From Rhizobiales bacterium GAS188 (lineage in GTDB: Bacteria; Pseudomonadota; Alphaproteobacteria; Rhizobiales; Beijerinckiaceae), in assembly GCA_900104855.1 (NCBI GenBank), contig FNSS01000001.1, positions 1,922,001-1,986,000 of the forward strand: a stretch of 64,000 bases of DNA. Direction: 5' to 3'. Every line of letters begins with the position of its first letter. The first letter of the stretch is position 1. The translations under genes and the position numbers were made by a program. Under the pieces are notes generated by a model. It made no database searches. It was not told where the DNA came from and was given only the letters and a program-made list of their open reading frames with translations. Positions 44,680-54,039 of the stretch are shown in pieces.

Positions 44680-47226
44680 TCACCCGCCGCAGTAAGATTT
44701 CTCTTCGACGATCGCCGAATTGAAGAGCAGGTTGATGTCGCGCTTCAAGGCGGCGCGGCGATCATTGGTCTTGTAGACGCTGCGCGCCAGCGCGATGAAC
44801 TCGTCGCCGAACTCGCCCCGCTGCTCGCAGATGCGGATCGCGTCCTCGATATTCCAGAGCGCCTGGTTCACGAGTTTGAGCTCGCGCGCCAGGGCCTCGA
44901 GCCGCGGGCCCGAAAATGCGCCGTCGGCGCACAGGCTCCGCAGCAGATCGAGCTCATGATGGACGTTCTTGAGCTTGACGGCTTCCCCGATATGCGCCGA
45001 CTTGATTTCGAGGATGGTGATCTTGTCGATCAGCTCCCCGATGGCGCCGGGAATCCGGATCGAGGTCGCTCCGAGATTGGTGCCGGGCCGCGTCAGCTCG
45101 TCGAGTGCCTGTGACATGCGTGCGAAGACCTCGTCCCATTGCCCGCGTCGCGACTGCCGGAACAGCCGCATGTTCGGATACCAAGGCGTGTCCTCTCGAT
45201 CGAGCAGGAAGCGCCAGTCCGGCACGCTCTTCAGCGCCACCCATACGGGCTTGCCGAGAGCGCCGGCGAGATGGGCGATCGAGGTGTCGCAGGTGATGAC
45301 CAGATCGAGATTGGCCATGACGGCCGCCGTGTCGACGAAGGCGTCGGGCCCGGCATCGAAATCATCGCTCAGGCGCTCCACCTCGAAGGTCAGGCCGGCA
45401 TCGCCGAGCTGATCGACGCCGCCATTCTTCTGCAAACTGATGAGCCGGACGCCCGGAATGTCCTTGAGGGGCGCGAAGGCGCGCAGCGGCACGGCGCGCG
45501 CCATGTCGGCCTTCGGATTGGGGCTTCCCTGCCAGGATATGCCAACCCGAAAGCCCTGGCGGCCGATGCGTTCCGCCCATTTTGCGGCGAGCGTCTCCTC
45601 AGCCCGCAGATAGGGGATCGCAGCCGGGACGGTGTCGCCTCTCGTCTTGAAGGCCCTCGGCAGGCTGACGAGCGCCGCCTCGTAATCGAAGCTCTCACCC
45701 GGCTCCGTCGCCTCGATCAGGCGCGGCTTGCCCGGGAGGTTCGACAGCAGCCGGTGCATGGATTTGCGGCAGAGGAAGCTGACCTCGGCCCCGGCCTCCG
45801 CGAGCAGCGACAGATAGCGCGAGAACTGGATGACGTCGCCGAGCCCCTGCTCATCGAGGATCAGGATGCGTTTCCCGGCGATCGGGCCTCCCGACCATTC
45901 GGGCCAGACGCGCGGCAGAGCGTTGACCGGCAGGTTCTCCTTCAGCCAGCGGCTCTCATAGGCCTCCCAGCCGCGCTCGAAATCGCCGAGCAGCAACAGG
46001 AGCGCGCCGCGGTTGTTCTGCGTGTGGGCGTGCTGGGGCTCGAGCACCAGGGCGGCGTCGAAGGAGGCGAGCGCCTCCTCGTAGCGGCCCACCTGCTTGA
46101 GGGCGACGCCGCGGCTGCACAGGACGTCGAGATAGGCGGGGCGAAGCGCCAACGCCGCCTCATAGGCGCTGAGCGCCTCCTCGAAGCGCTGCAGCTTCTG
46201 CAGGATATTGCCGCGATTCGACAGGGCCTCGGGGAAATCCGGCTTGATGCCGAGCGCCTGGTCGCAGGAGATCAGCGCCTCCTCGAGGCGGCAGGCTTCG
46301 AGGAGGGCGGCGGCGCGGTTGCAGAGCGCATCGGCGTCGCCGGGCTTGAGACGGATCACGGCCTCATAGGTGGCGCAAGCCTCCTCGATGCGCCCGGCCG
46401 CATAGAGGATATTGGCCTGGTTGAAGAGCGCCGGGAAATGCGTCGGCGCATGGCGCAGAGCCTGCGCGCAGCAGGCGAGCGCCTCCGCGTAGAGAGCCTT
46501 CTCGTTGAGGACCATGGCGCAGCCGCACAGGGCCTCGGCATAGGCGGGGCGAAGCCTCAGCGCCTCGCGATAAGCCGCTAGCGCCTCGTCGGGGCGCGAC
46601 AGCTCGCGCAGGGTATTGCCGCGATTATAGTGCGAGCTGGGGTCGGCCGGATCGAGAAGGATCGCCTTGTCGTAGCAGGCGAGCGCTTCTTCGCGCCGGC
46701 CGAGCTGATGCAGCAGGATGGCCCGCCCGGCGCGCGCCTCGGGGTGGGCCGGCTTGAGGTTCAGCGCCTGGTCGTAATCGGCCAGCGCCGCTTCGGAGCG
46801 GCCCAGGAGATGCGAGGCCGTGCCCCGCTGGAACAGCATTTGCGGATCATCCGGGCGCGCCTTCAGGACCTCGTCATAGCAGGCGATCGCGGCCTCGAGG
46901 CGCCCCAGATGCTGCAGCGTGATGGCGCGGTTTGCGATGACGTCGAGCCGGCCCGGGCGGATGCGCAAGGCCCGCTCGAAACCGTCGAGCGCCTTCAGGT
47001 GCTCGCCATTGCTGGCATGGATCAAGCCGAGCAGGTTGCAGGCGAAGTCATCCTGCAGCGCAATCTCGCCATGCGAGGTCAGGCAGGCGGCGGCCTCGGC
47101 GGTCCGCCCGGCTCGAACATGCCGCAGCGCCTCGGCGATGAGCTCGCGCGCAATCTGCACATAGTCGAGGCCGATGCGCGTCTGGACGCGTGTCGGAGCG
47201 AGGCGTTGGGCCGGATTATGCGCCAT
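44680..47226 (-). CDS. TPR-rich protein with glycosyltransferase-9-like and DUF6165 domains
   Basis: An 848-residue protein from ATG 47226. About a dozen tetratricopeptide repeats occupy residues 15-440 (for example YDEVLKARPDDPQMLFQRG). A glycosyltransferase family 9-like region follows (ILILDEQGLGDVIQFSRYLSLL, then DLVITCDTSIAHLAGALGKPVWV). A C-terminal DUF6165 segment ends it (PGAIGELIDKITILEIKSAHI, DEFIALARSVYKTNDRRAALKRDIN). DUF6165 is usually a separate small protein. It may modify a surface or secreted glycan or protein. Confidence 0.88.
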   Translation of the reverse strand: MAHNPAQRLAPTRVQTRIGLDYVQIARELIAEALRHVRAGRTAEAAACLTSHGEIALQDDFACNLLGLIHASNGEHLKALDGFERALRIRPGRLDVIANRAITLQHLGRLEAAIACYDEVLKARPDDPQMLFQRGTASHLLGRSEAALADYDQALNLKPAHPEARAGRAILLHQLGRREEALACYDKAILLDPADPSSHYNRGNTLRELSRPDEALAAYREALRLRPAYAEALCGCAMVLNEKALYAEALACCAQALRHAPTHFPALFNQANILYAAGRIEEACATYEAVIRLKPGDADALCNRAAALLEACRLEEALISCDQALGIKPDFPEALSNRGNILQKLQRFEEALSAYEAALALRPAYLDVLCSRGVALKQVGRYEEALASFDAALVLEPQHAHTQNNRGALLLLLGDFERGWEAYESRWLKENLPVNALPRVWPEWSGGPIAGKRILILDEQGLGDVIQFSRYLSLLAEAGAEVSFLCRKSMHRLLSNLPGKPRLIEATEPGESFDYEAALVSLPRAFKTRGDTVPAAIPYLRAEETLAAKWAERIGRQGFRVGISWQGSPNPKADMARAVPLRAFAPLKDIPGVRLISLQKNGGVDQLGDAGLTFEVERLSDDFDAGPDAFVDTAAVMANLDLVITCDTSIAHLAGALGKPVWVALKSVPDWRFLLDREDTPWYPNMRLFRQSRRGQWDEVFARMSQALDELTRPGTNLGATSIRIPGAIGELIDKITILEIKSAHIGEAVKLKNVHHELDLLRSLCADGAFSGPRLEALARELKLVNQALWNIEDAIRICEQRGEFGDEFIALARSVYKTNDRRAALKRDINLLFNSAIVEEKSYCGG

Positions 47227-47393
47227 GTCGATGCCGGAGAGCGAGGGGTTTCGGTGCCGTCGAGGTCCCGGGCCTGCTCTCGAAATCGGGCCGCGGTGCC
47301 AGCGGCTTGCTCCACGCCCCTGAGCCATCGCCACCGACCGGATTCGATCACGTGAAGCTTGCGCCGACCTGAATCGGGAGGCGCGAGACGGCC

Positions 47394-48590
47394 CTAACGG
47401 CCGGCGCCGGCACCACTCGCACCGACCCGATAGCGGGCGATCCAGCCACGGTCGATGTGCTGCTTCCAGCGCCAGGCCCATTTTCCTTTGGCGGCGAACG
47501 GCCCCCAGAGAGCGATCGCCTCCTCTTCACCGAGGCCAAGCAGCATCAATCGGCGTCGCTGCGGGTGATAAGGCCGCAGCGCCTCGCCCAGAACGAAGCG
47601 GCGCAGATTGGCCGCCAGGATCGGGCCTTGGCGCACCGCGTAGACGCCAGCCTTCGGGCGCGGCGAGGCGACCATGCCGGCGCAGTCGCCGACCGCGAAG
47701 ACGCCCTCCTCGTCGAGCGTCTGCAGGCTCGGCCCTACGGCGACGAAGCCTTCGGCGTCGAGACGAAGCCCAGCCTCCCGCAGCCAGGGCGGCAATTGCG
47801 CCTGGGTCGCGACGAAGACGGCATCAGCCGGCACGAAGCTGCCATCGTCGAGAACCGCACCGCCGGCTTCGATCCTGACTGCCGGCCGGCCGGCGAGGAG
47901 GCGGATGCGGCGCATCTCGAGAGCTTTCTCGGCGGCCCGCCGTGCCGCCTTGCCGTCGGCACCGAGCAGCGGAGTGTCGCTGATGAGCGTGAAGCTGAGC
48001 CGTGCCGCAGCCGCGAGGTCCCGGCCGAACTCGGCGACCAGGGCATGGCGGATCGCCAGGATCAGCTCGAAGCCCGCCGCGCCACCGCCGATCACCAGCA
48101 TCCGCCGCGGCCCCTCGGGCAAATGGCATCTCGTCTGCAGCTCCAGCCATTTGGCTTCGAAGGCGCCGATCGGTTTCACGGCGATTGCATGGCGATCGGC
48201 GCCCGCGAGAGCGTCGAGCTTCGGCACGATGCCGATATCGAGCGACAGGATATCGTACCTAACCTCGCCGCCGCCTGCGACGAGAAGGCGCTTTTCGGCA
48301 AGATCGAGCCTGATCGCCGCATGCGGCACCAGAACTGCGCCGGCGGCGAGCGCGACCAGATCGATCACGCAGTCTTCGTGGGAATAATGGCCCGCGATGC
48401 GCCCCGGCAGCATCCCCGAATAGATCATCTCCGGCCCCGGCGTGACGAGGGTCAGGCGCGCTCCGGCCAGCGGCCGCATCGCGAAAGAGCGCAAAACCTC
48501 GACATGCGCATGGCCGCCGCCGACCAGCACGATCTGCACGGGCGACGCAGATTTGGGTGACGCAGATTTGGGCGTTGCGGCTGTGCCCAT
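47394..48590 (-). CDS. FAD-dependent pyridine nucleotide-disulfide oxidoreductase, SelD N-terminal-like
   Basis: A 398-residue NDH-2-like flavoprotein. The FAD motif is IVLVGGGHAHVEVLRSF and the NAD(P) motif is MLVIGGGAAGFELILAI; GVFAVGDCAGM marks the end of the FAD site. It matches the family found fused to, or next to, SelD, sometimes thought to supply electrons in selenium metabolism; no selenium genes are visible here. The first 17 residues contain a SASPK repeat due to a 15-bp tandem duplication at 48544-48573. Confidence 0.82.
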   Translation of the reverse strand: MGTAATPKSASPKSASPVQIVLVGGGHAHVEVLRSFAMRPLAGARLTLVTPGPEMIYSGMLPGRIAGHYSHEDCVIDLVALAAGAVLVPHAAIRLDLAEKRLLVAGGGEVRYDILSLDIGIVPKLDALAGADRHAIAVKPIGAFEAKWLELQTRCHLPEGPRRMLVIGGGAAGFELILAIRHALVAEFGRDLAAAARLSFTLISDTPLLGADGKAARRAAEKALEMRRIRLLAGRPAVRIEAGGAVLDDGSFVPADAVFVATQAQLPPWLREAGLRLDAEGFVAVGPSLQTLDEEGVFAVGDCAGMVASPRPKAGVYAVRQGPILAANLRRFVLGEALRPYHPQRRRLMLLGLGEEEAIALWGPFAAKGKWAWRWKQHIDRGWIARYRVGASGAGAGR

Positions 48591-48606
48591 GCGACGCGAC
48601 CCGGCT

Positions 48607-48993
48607 TCAGCCGATCTTCAGCTCGAAGGCGCAGACGATATGGCGCGGCAGGCGCCGCGGCACCACAAGCACCGCGTCGGCGCGCAGATCGAAGCTCGCG
48701 GCCCAGGGGTTATGCGTGAGCCAATGGGCGGCGGCGCGCGCGAAGACGCGGCGCTTGGCCGGCCCGATCGCCTGGGCGGCGCTGTCGAGATCGTCGCGCG
48801 CCTTCACCTCGACGAAGACGATGGCGCGGCGGCGCCTGACGATCAGGTCGATCTCACCGCCCTTGCCGCCATAGCGGCGCGCCAGCGGCCGATAGCCTTT
48901 CAGCATCAGGAAGAGCAGCGCCATGGTCTCGGCCCGCAAGCCGCGCTTGAGGGCGCGCCGCCGCCGATCGCCTGGCGAGAGCGTGCCGCCCAA
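48607..48993 (-). CDS. YraN/UPF0102 family protein
   Basis: A 128-residue Holliday-junction-resolvase-like (endonuclease fold) protein. [39 protein letters not shown] contains the E-D-...-E-V-K catalytic pattern of the PD-(D/E)XK group. It is the standard neighbour of rsmI; its stop is 13 bases from the FAD oxidoreductase start. Confidence 0.92.
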   Translation of the reverse strand: MGGTLSPGDRRRRALKRGLRAETMALLFLMLKGYRPLARRYGGKGGEIDLIVRRRRAIVFVEVKARDDLDSAAQAIGPAKRRVFARAAAHWLTHNPWAASFDLRADAVLVVPRRLPRHIVCAFELKIG

Positions 48994-48996
48994 GGG

Positions 48997-49938
48997 TCAA
49001 GTCCTGTGCGACAGCTCGAGGGCGCGGGCATAGACCTGGCGCCGCGGCAGGCCGGTATCGGCCGCGACCCGCGCCACCGCCTCCTTGAGCGAATGGCCCT
49101 GCAGCGCTTGCGCGATCAGCTCGTCGAGGCTGTCGGCCGCAGGTTTCCGCGCTGCCTGATCGCCGGCCGTGCCGATCAGCACGACGATCTCGCCTTTCGG
49201 CGTGTCCTGCTGTGCATAGGTGTGGGCGAGCTCGGAGAGCGTGCCGCGCCGCACCTCCTCGTAGAGCTTGGTCAGTTCGCGCGTCACGGCCGCTTGCCGT
49301 TCGCCCAGCACCGCCGCCGCATCGGCCAGCATCCCGGCGAGCCGGCGCGGCGATTCGAAGATGACGAGCGTGCCCGGAATGGCCGACATCTCGGTGAGGC
49401 GGGCCCGCCTTGCGGCCTGTTTCTGCGGCAGGAAGCCCTCGAAGAAGAAGCGATCGGTCGGCAGGCCGGCGACCATCAGGGCGGCGAGCACCGCCGAAGG
49501 TCCCGGAGCGCCCGTCACCATGATGCCGGCAGCCAGCGCCGCCTCGACCAGCTTGAAGCCCGGATCCGAAATGAGGGGTGTGCCGGCATCGGAGACGATG
49601 GCGATCCTGGCGCCCTGCCCCAGCCTGGCGATCAGCGCCGGCCGCACCCGTTCGGCATTATGCTCGTGATAGGGCTCGAGCGAGGTCGTGACGCCATAGC
49701 GCATCAGGAGGCGCTTGGTCATGCGGGTATCCTCGGCCAGGATGGCATCGGCGCCCGCAAGCGTCGCCAGCGCCCGCAAGGTCACGTCGCCCAGATTGCC
49801 GATGGGCGTGGCCACGACATGCAGGCCTGACGCAAGCCTTGCCGGCTCGAGGCGCAGCTCCATCGGTCCGGCGCCGCGACGTGCACCATCCTTGGGCAAA
49901 AGGGCATCTTTGGGCAAATCCGGGTCCGGAACAGGCAT
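48997..49938 (-). CDS. rsmI: 16S rRNA (cytidine1402-2'-O)-methyltransferase
   Basis: A 313-residue tetrapyrrole-methylase-fold enzyme that modifies C1402 of 16S rRNA. The signatures are HVVATPIGNLGDVTLRAL, AEDTRMTKRLLMRYG, IVSDAGTPLISDPGFKLV and GAPGPSAVLAALMVAGLP. ATG at 49938 is chosen; an ATG about 25 codons downstream (MELRLEPARLA) is also possible. It is four bases from yraN and divergent from the PBP-activator gene. Confidence 0.94.
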   Translation of the reverse strand: MPVPDPDLPKDALLPKDGARRGAGPMELRLEPARLASGLHVVATPIGNLGDVTLRALATLAGADAILAEDTRMTKRLLMRYGVTTSLEPYHEHNAERVRPALIARLGQGARIAIVSDAGTPLISDPGFKLVEAALAAGIMVTGAPGPSAVLAALMVAGLPTDRFFFEGFLPQKQAARRARLTEMSAIPGTLVIFESPRRLAGMLADAAAVLGERQAAVTRELTKLYEEVRRGTLSELAHTYAQQDTPKGEIVVLIGTAGDQAARKPAADSLDELIAQALQGHSLKEAVARVAADTGLPRRQVYARALELSHRT

Positions 49939-50040
49939 ATTTCGCGATTTCACAGGGGTTACCGACACAAGATGGCCATGGAAGTGTTGATGGTCCGCTG
50001 TCCACACTCGCGCGAATCAGAATTTCGGGTAAAGGAAATT

Positions 50041-50070
50041 ATGGTGAAGTCACGATGGATTGCGCTATGA
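50041..50070 (+). promoter_or_regulatory. candidate leader peptide coupled to the PBP-activator gene
   Basis: A nine-codon frame (MVKSRWIAL) has the best Shine-Dalgarno in the area (AAAGGA, four bases before the ATG). Its TGA overlaps the ATG at 50067 that is in frame with the downstream gene (ATGA). It could set the downstream start by translational coupling. Confidence 0.35.
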
Positions 50071-51317
50071 GCGGGCCGGGGAACCGACGAGTCATGACGA
50101 ATCCGATGAACGAGACGCTTGATCCCGAAACGTCGCGCCAGGGGAAGCAGACCTTGGGGGGGCGGACTCCGCAGATGGGGCGGCGACTGGCGATGGCCAG
50201 TGCGCTGGCGCTCCTGGTCGGCGCCTGCTCCGGCGCCGGTTTCCCCGGTTTCGAGCAAACGCCCGTTGTGCCGGCGACGCCGGGCGCCGGCGGCGTGAAG
50301 ATCGCCCTGATCTTGCCGCTCACGGCCGGCGGGCAGACCGCGATCGTCGCCAATTCGCTGAAAAATGCGGGTGAGCTGGCGCTCGCCGAGGCCAATTCGC
50401 CGAATGTGCAGCTCATCGTCAAGGATGATCGCGGCACGGCCGACGGCGCTAGCGCCGCCGCCCAGGAAGCCCTCACCGAAGGGGCCGAGCTGATCGTCGG
50501 CCCGCTGCTCGCCGCCAATGTGCAGGCTGCGGCCGCGGTGGCCCGCCCGGCCGGCAGGTCGATGATCGCCTTCTCGTCCGATGCCAGCGTGGCCACACGC
50601 GGCGTCTACCTGTTGAGCTTCATGCCGGCGACCGATGTGCAGCGCGTCGTGTCCTTCGCGGCCTCGCAAGGCAAGCGCTCCTTCGCGGCCCTCGTCCCCG
50701 ATACAGCCTATGGCCAGGTCACGAGCGGCGCCTTCCAGGAGACGGTGTCGCATGCCGGCGGACGGGTCGTGGCGCTCGAGCATTACGGGGCCGATCACAA
50801 CCAGATGCTCGAGACCGTCAAGCGCCTCGCCCCGGCCTTGCAGCAGGCCGACGCGCTGTTCATCCCCGACGCGGCCGACACGCTGCCCGGCATTCTCGAG
50901 GCGCTGACCGGGAACGGCGTCGACCTGAAGCGGGTGAAGCTGATCGGCACCGGCCAGTGGAACGATTCGAAGCTGTTCCGCCTGCCGCAAATGCAGGGCG
51001 CCTGGTTCCCGGCCCCCGAGACGGCCGGCTTCAATGCCTTCGCCCAGCGCTACCGGGCCAAGTTCAGCTCGGAGCCGACCCGCACCGCGACCCTGTCCTA
51101 TGACGCGCTGTCGCTGGCGGCGGCGCTGGTGCGCACTCAGGGCTCGCAGCGCTTCTCGGAATCGGTGCTGACCAACCCATCGGGCTTTGCGGGCGCGGAC
51201 GGGCTGTTCCGCTTCCGCGCGGACGGCTCGAGCGAACGCGGCCTCGCCGTGCTCGAGATGCGCAACGGCTCGACCGCCGTCGTCAGCGGCGCGCCGAAAT
51301 CCTTCTCGGGAAGCTAA
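50067..51317 (+). CDS. penicillin-binding protein activator (LpoA-like lipoprotein)
   Basis: A 416-residue lipoprotein. After a short N-terminal tail the signal peptide GRRLAMASALALLVGAC ends in a lipobox. The mature part is a type I periplasmic-binding fold (KIALILPLTAGGQTAIVANSLKNAGELAL; FAALVPDTAYGQVTSGAFQETV). In proteobacteria such proteins stimulate peptidoglycan synthases. The genomic order divergent from rsmI-yraN is typical. The starts at 50067, 50094 and 50106 are all possible; 50067 is coupled to the leader frame. Confidence 0.85.
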   Translation: MSGPGNRRVMTNPMNETLDPETSRQGKQTLGGRTPQMGRRLAMASALALLVGACSGAGFPGFEQTPVVPATPGAGGVKIALILPLTAGGQTAIVANSLKNAGELALAEANSPNVQLIVKDDRGTADGASAAAQEALTEGAELIVGPLLAANVQAAAAVARPAGRSMIAFSSDASVATRGVYLLSFMPATDVQRVVSFAASQGKRSFAALVPDTAYGQVTSGAFQETVSHAGGRVVALEHYGADHNQMLETVKRLAPALQQADALFIPDAADTLPGILEALTGNGVDLKRVKLIGTGQWNDSKLFRLPQMQGAWFPAPETAGFNAFAQRYRAKFSSEPTRTATLSYDALSLAAALVRTQGSQRFSESVLTNPSGFAGADGLFRFRADGSSERGLAVLEMRNGSTAVVSGAPKSFSGS

Positions 51318-51350
51318 CACGCAGCCCCGCGTGGGGATCAGGTTTTCGTC

Positions 51351-51674
51351 ATGGTGCGTGGGCTCATTCGTTGCATCGGCTATCTCGCGCTGAGCGCTGG
51401 CTTCATCGCTTTCGTCGTCGATGGAGCACGTTACATCGCCAATAACGAATGGTCGTTCCTGCCGATCGGCACCGCCATCGACGCGATGCTGCCGCGTGCC
51501 TATTCGGGCTGGGAGGCGATCGCCAAGCTGCGCCTTCCCGCATTCCTGTGGGATCCGCTGCTGGTGCGGGCCCTCGCCATCCCGTTCTTCGCGGTGGCGA
51601 GCCTGATCGGGGTGCTGCTGCTGGTGCTTGGCCGCAGGCGGAAGGCACTGATCGGCTATTCCAATCGCGACTGA
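51351..51674 (+). CDS. small membrane protein of unknown function
   Basis: A 107-residue protein with two transmembrane helices (CIGYLALSAGFIAFVVDG and ALAIPFFAVASLIGVLLLVLG) and a conserved-looking loop, NNEWSFLPIGTAIDAM. No characterised family is recognised. It lies 33 bases after the PBP-activator gene and converges with ung. Confidence 0.7.
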   Translation: MVRGLIRCIGYLALSAGFIAFVVDGARYIANNEWSFLPIGTAIDAMLPRAYSGWEAIAKLRLPAFLWDPLLVRALAIPFFAVASLIGVLLLVLGRRRKALIGYSNRD

Positions 51675-51675
51675 C

Positions 51676-52389
51676 TTAGAGCTCCGCCCAGGGGATCTGT
51701 TGCTCGCCATGGGCGCTGAGCCAGGCATTGGCGCGCGAGAAGGGTTTTGAGCCGAAAAAGCCGCGATAGGCCGAGAGCGGCGAGGGGTGCTCGCTCGCCA
51801 GGATCAGGTGCCGCTTAGTGTCGATAAGCCCTGAGAAGGCTTGCGCCTTCAATCCCCAGAGCAAGAACACCACGCGCTTGCGCTCCTGCGACACGGCCGT
51901 GATCGCTTCGCGCGTCATCTCCCGCCAGGGCCATGCCATATGGGCGGCTGCCTTGCCGGCTTCGACCGTCAAGGCGGTGTTGAGCAGAAGGACACCATGT
52001 TCGGCCCAAGAGGTCAGCTCTCCCTTGGAAGGAGGATCGACGCCGAGATCGGCCTGCAGCTCCTTGAAGATGTTGCGCAGACTCGCCGGCAGCGGCTTGA
52101 CGCCAGCCTTCACCGAGAAGGCGAGCCCATGGGCGTGGCCAGGCGTCGGATAAGGGTCCTGGCCGAGGATGACGACGCGCACGGTGTCGAGCGGAGTGAG
52201 GCGCAAGGCGTTGAAGACATCCCCGGACGGCGGCAGCACCCGCTTGCCGGCAGCGACTGCCGCATCGGCGAGCGCGACCGCCTTGGCGCCCGCCGCGACG
52301 AGACGCGGCCGGTGCGCCCAGCCTGCGGCGCGCGAGTCGCAGAGGAAGGCCTCGAAAGCGTCCTTGTAGGTGGCGCAGGCGAGGCTCAC
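51676..52389 (-). CDS. ung: uracil-DNA glycosylase, family 1
   Basis: A 237-residue base-excision repair enzyme. The water-activating loop is VVILGQDPYPTPGHAHGLAF, the central LLLNTALTVEAGKAAAH is present, and the minor-groove loop is SEHPSPLSAYRGFFGSKPF. All catalytic motifs are intact. The start is GTG at 52389, overlapping the stop of the nucleotidase gene (GTGA). Confidence 0.95.
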   Translation of the reverse strand: MSLACATYKDAFEAFLCDSRAAGWAHRPRLVAAGAKAVALADAAVAAGKRVLPPSGDVFNALRLTPLDTVRVVILGQDPYPTPGHAHGLAFSVKAGVKPLPASLRNIFKELQADLGVDPPSKGELTSWAEHGVLLLNTALTVEAGKAAAHMAWPWREMTREAITAVSQERKRVVFLLWGLKAQAFSGLIDTKRHLILASEHPSPLSAYRGFFGSKPFSRANAWLSAHGEQQIPWAEL

Positions 52390-53903
52390 AGGGCGACGAT
52401 GCGTCCTTGCGTCCGCAGGTCGACGGTGCCGAGCTTCTTGAGATAGACCATGACCTCATTGGCGAGCAGCTTGCCGTCGGTCCCGCCGATCAGCACCTTG
52501 CCCTTGCCCAGCGCCGTATAGCCGTCGCCGCCCTTCACCATGAAGTCCACGCTGCCGACCTTGTAGCGGGCGAGCTTGTCGAGCGGCTTGCCGTCGATGG
52601 TCACGGAGGCGACGCGCGAGCCCGAGGGCTGGCGCGGGTCGTAGGTGACGACCATGCCGGAAACTTGCGGGAAGCGCCCCTGCCGGTTCTCGACCTGCGA
52701 CAGCCCGTTCTCCAAGGCCGCGACCAGATCGGCTCCGGTGATCTCGACCAGCGCCGTCGCATTGCCGAAGGGCAGCTCGGAGAGGATGTCGCGGCGCGTC
52801 AGGGGGCTGCCGGCCGGATAGAGCTTGTTCGCCCTGATGCCGCCGCCATTGGTGATCGCCACATCGGCGCCGGTCGAGGCGCGGATGGCATCGGCGACCA
52901 GGTCGCCCATATTGGTCTCCTGGCTGCGCACGCTCGCGGTACGGCTGTCGAGATCCACATTGGTCTTGCCGATCTCGACATCGAGCTGCTGGGCGAGCTC
53001 GGCCTCATAGCGCTTGACGATGGCGAGCGCCGTCGGATCGGGCGTCGCCTCAGCCGAATCCATCGGCCGGAAATGCGGCCGCCAGCTCACGACGCGCTTG
53101 CCGTCGCGGGTGGCGACCTGTGCCTCGAAATCGACCGCGGTGATGAACTGGCCTTCTTCGCCGCTCTCGACCATCACCGCCTTGCCGTCATATTCGATGC
53201 GCAGATCATGGTCATGGCCGGTGAACAGCACGTCGACGAGACCCGATCGCGCGATCTCGTAATCCATGTCGATCGGCGTATGGGTGCAGGCAACGACGAA
53301 GTCGGCGCCCTCTTGGCGCAGCGCCTTCGTCTGCGCGGCGAGCGTGTCCATCTCCAGCGCGAAGACGAGATCGTTCTCGGCCGAGATCCTCTTCGTCGCC
53401 GCAAGCGCGAGGCCGACGACGCCGATCTTGAGGCCGCCGACATCGAAGATGGCCCGGTCCTGATGCTTGGGCAGCGAGGAACCATCGGCATTGCGCAGAT
53501 TGGCGGCAAAGACCGGGAAATTCGCTTCCCCCATGCGCTTGAGATAGACGGCCTGGCCGAAATCGAATTCATGGTTGCCGGGCACGAAGACATCAGGCTT
53601 CGCGACATTGAGGAGCTCGATGATATGGGCGCCCTGGTCGAAGCCGCTCATCAGGCTCGGCGAAAGGCAATCGCCGGCATGGAAGAAAAGCACGTTCTTC
53701 GAGCGGGCCCGTTCAGCCGCAATGATGCCGGCAAGGCGCGCGAAACCGCCCCGCCCCTTCTCCTCGCCCATCTTGTAGATGTCGTTGACGAGCACGAGCG
53801 TGAACTGGACACCGTCCGCCGCGAAGGCGCCGCGGCTGAACAAGGCCTGGACACCGGTCGCAGCGAAGGTCGTCGTCAGGAGGCGTCGCGTGATGGCAAC
53901 CAT
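52386..53903 (-). CDS. 5'-nucleotidase/2',3'-cyclic phosphodiesterase family protein, exported
   Basis: A 505-residue periplasmic metallophosphatase. A Tat-like/Sec signal (ITRRLLTTTFAATGVQALFSRGAFAA) leads into the calcineurin-like domain: LVLVNDIYKMGE (the usual D-x-H start is altered to NDIYK), FHAGDCLSPS, VPGNHEFDFG and FTGHDHDL. The C-terminal nucleotidase domain has ITNGGGIRA and FMVKGGDGY. AAGGAG lies six bases before the ATG. Loss of the usual His in the first metal motif is worth noting. Confidence 0.88.
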   Translation of the reverse strand: MVAITRRLLTTTFAATGVQALFSRGAFAADGVQFTLVLVNDIYKMGEEKGRGGFARLAGIIAAERARSKNVLFFHAGDCLSPSLMSGFDQGAHIIELLNVAKPDVFVPGNHEFDFGQAVYLKRMGEANFPVFAANLRNADGSSLPKHQDRAIFDVGGLKIGVVGLALAATKRISAENDLVFALEMDTLAAQTKALRQEGADFVVACTHTPIDMDYEIARSGLVDVLFTGHDHDLRIEYDGKAVMVESGEEGQFITAVDFEAQVATRDGKRVVSWRPHFRPMDSAEATPDPTALAIVKRYEAELAQQLDVEIGKTNVDLDSRTASVRSQETNMGDLVADAIRASTGADVAITNGGGIRANKLYPAGSPLTRRDILSELPFGNATALVEITGADLVAALENGLSQVENRQGRFPQVSGMVVTYDPRQPSGSRVASVTIDGKPLDKLARYKVGSVDFMVKGGDGYTALGKGKVLIGGTDGKLLANEVMVYLKKLGTVDLRTQGRIVAL

Positions 53904-54039
53904 GTCGGTCTCCTTATCGGCAAGCGGCGCGCCCGCTCTACCCTGCGGGCGGATCAGCAATTTATGCGCCGCTCCCGGCGCGTCGACAAGAGTCCGGCCG
54001 CCCCCCATCGAAGCTGTCGGCTCGCGGCGATGGGACGCC

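Noticed and set aside
45139-46581. A 480-codon plus-strand frame opposite the TPR gene
   Set aside because: It is the antisense of regular TPR repeats, which produce a long open complementary frame.
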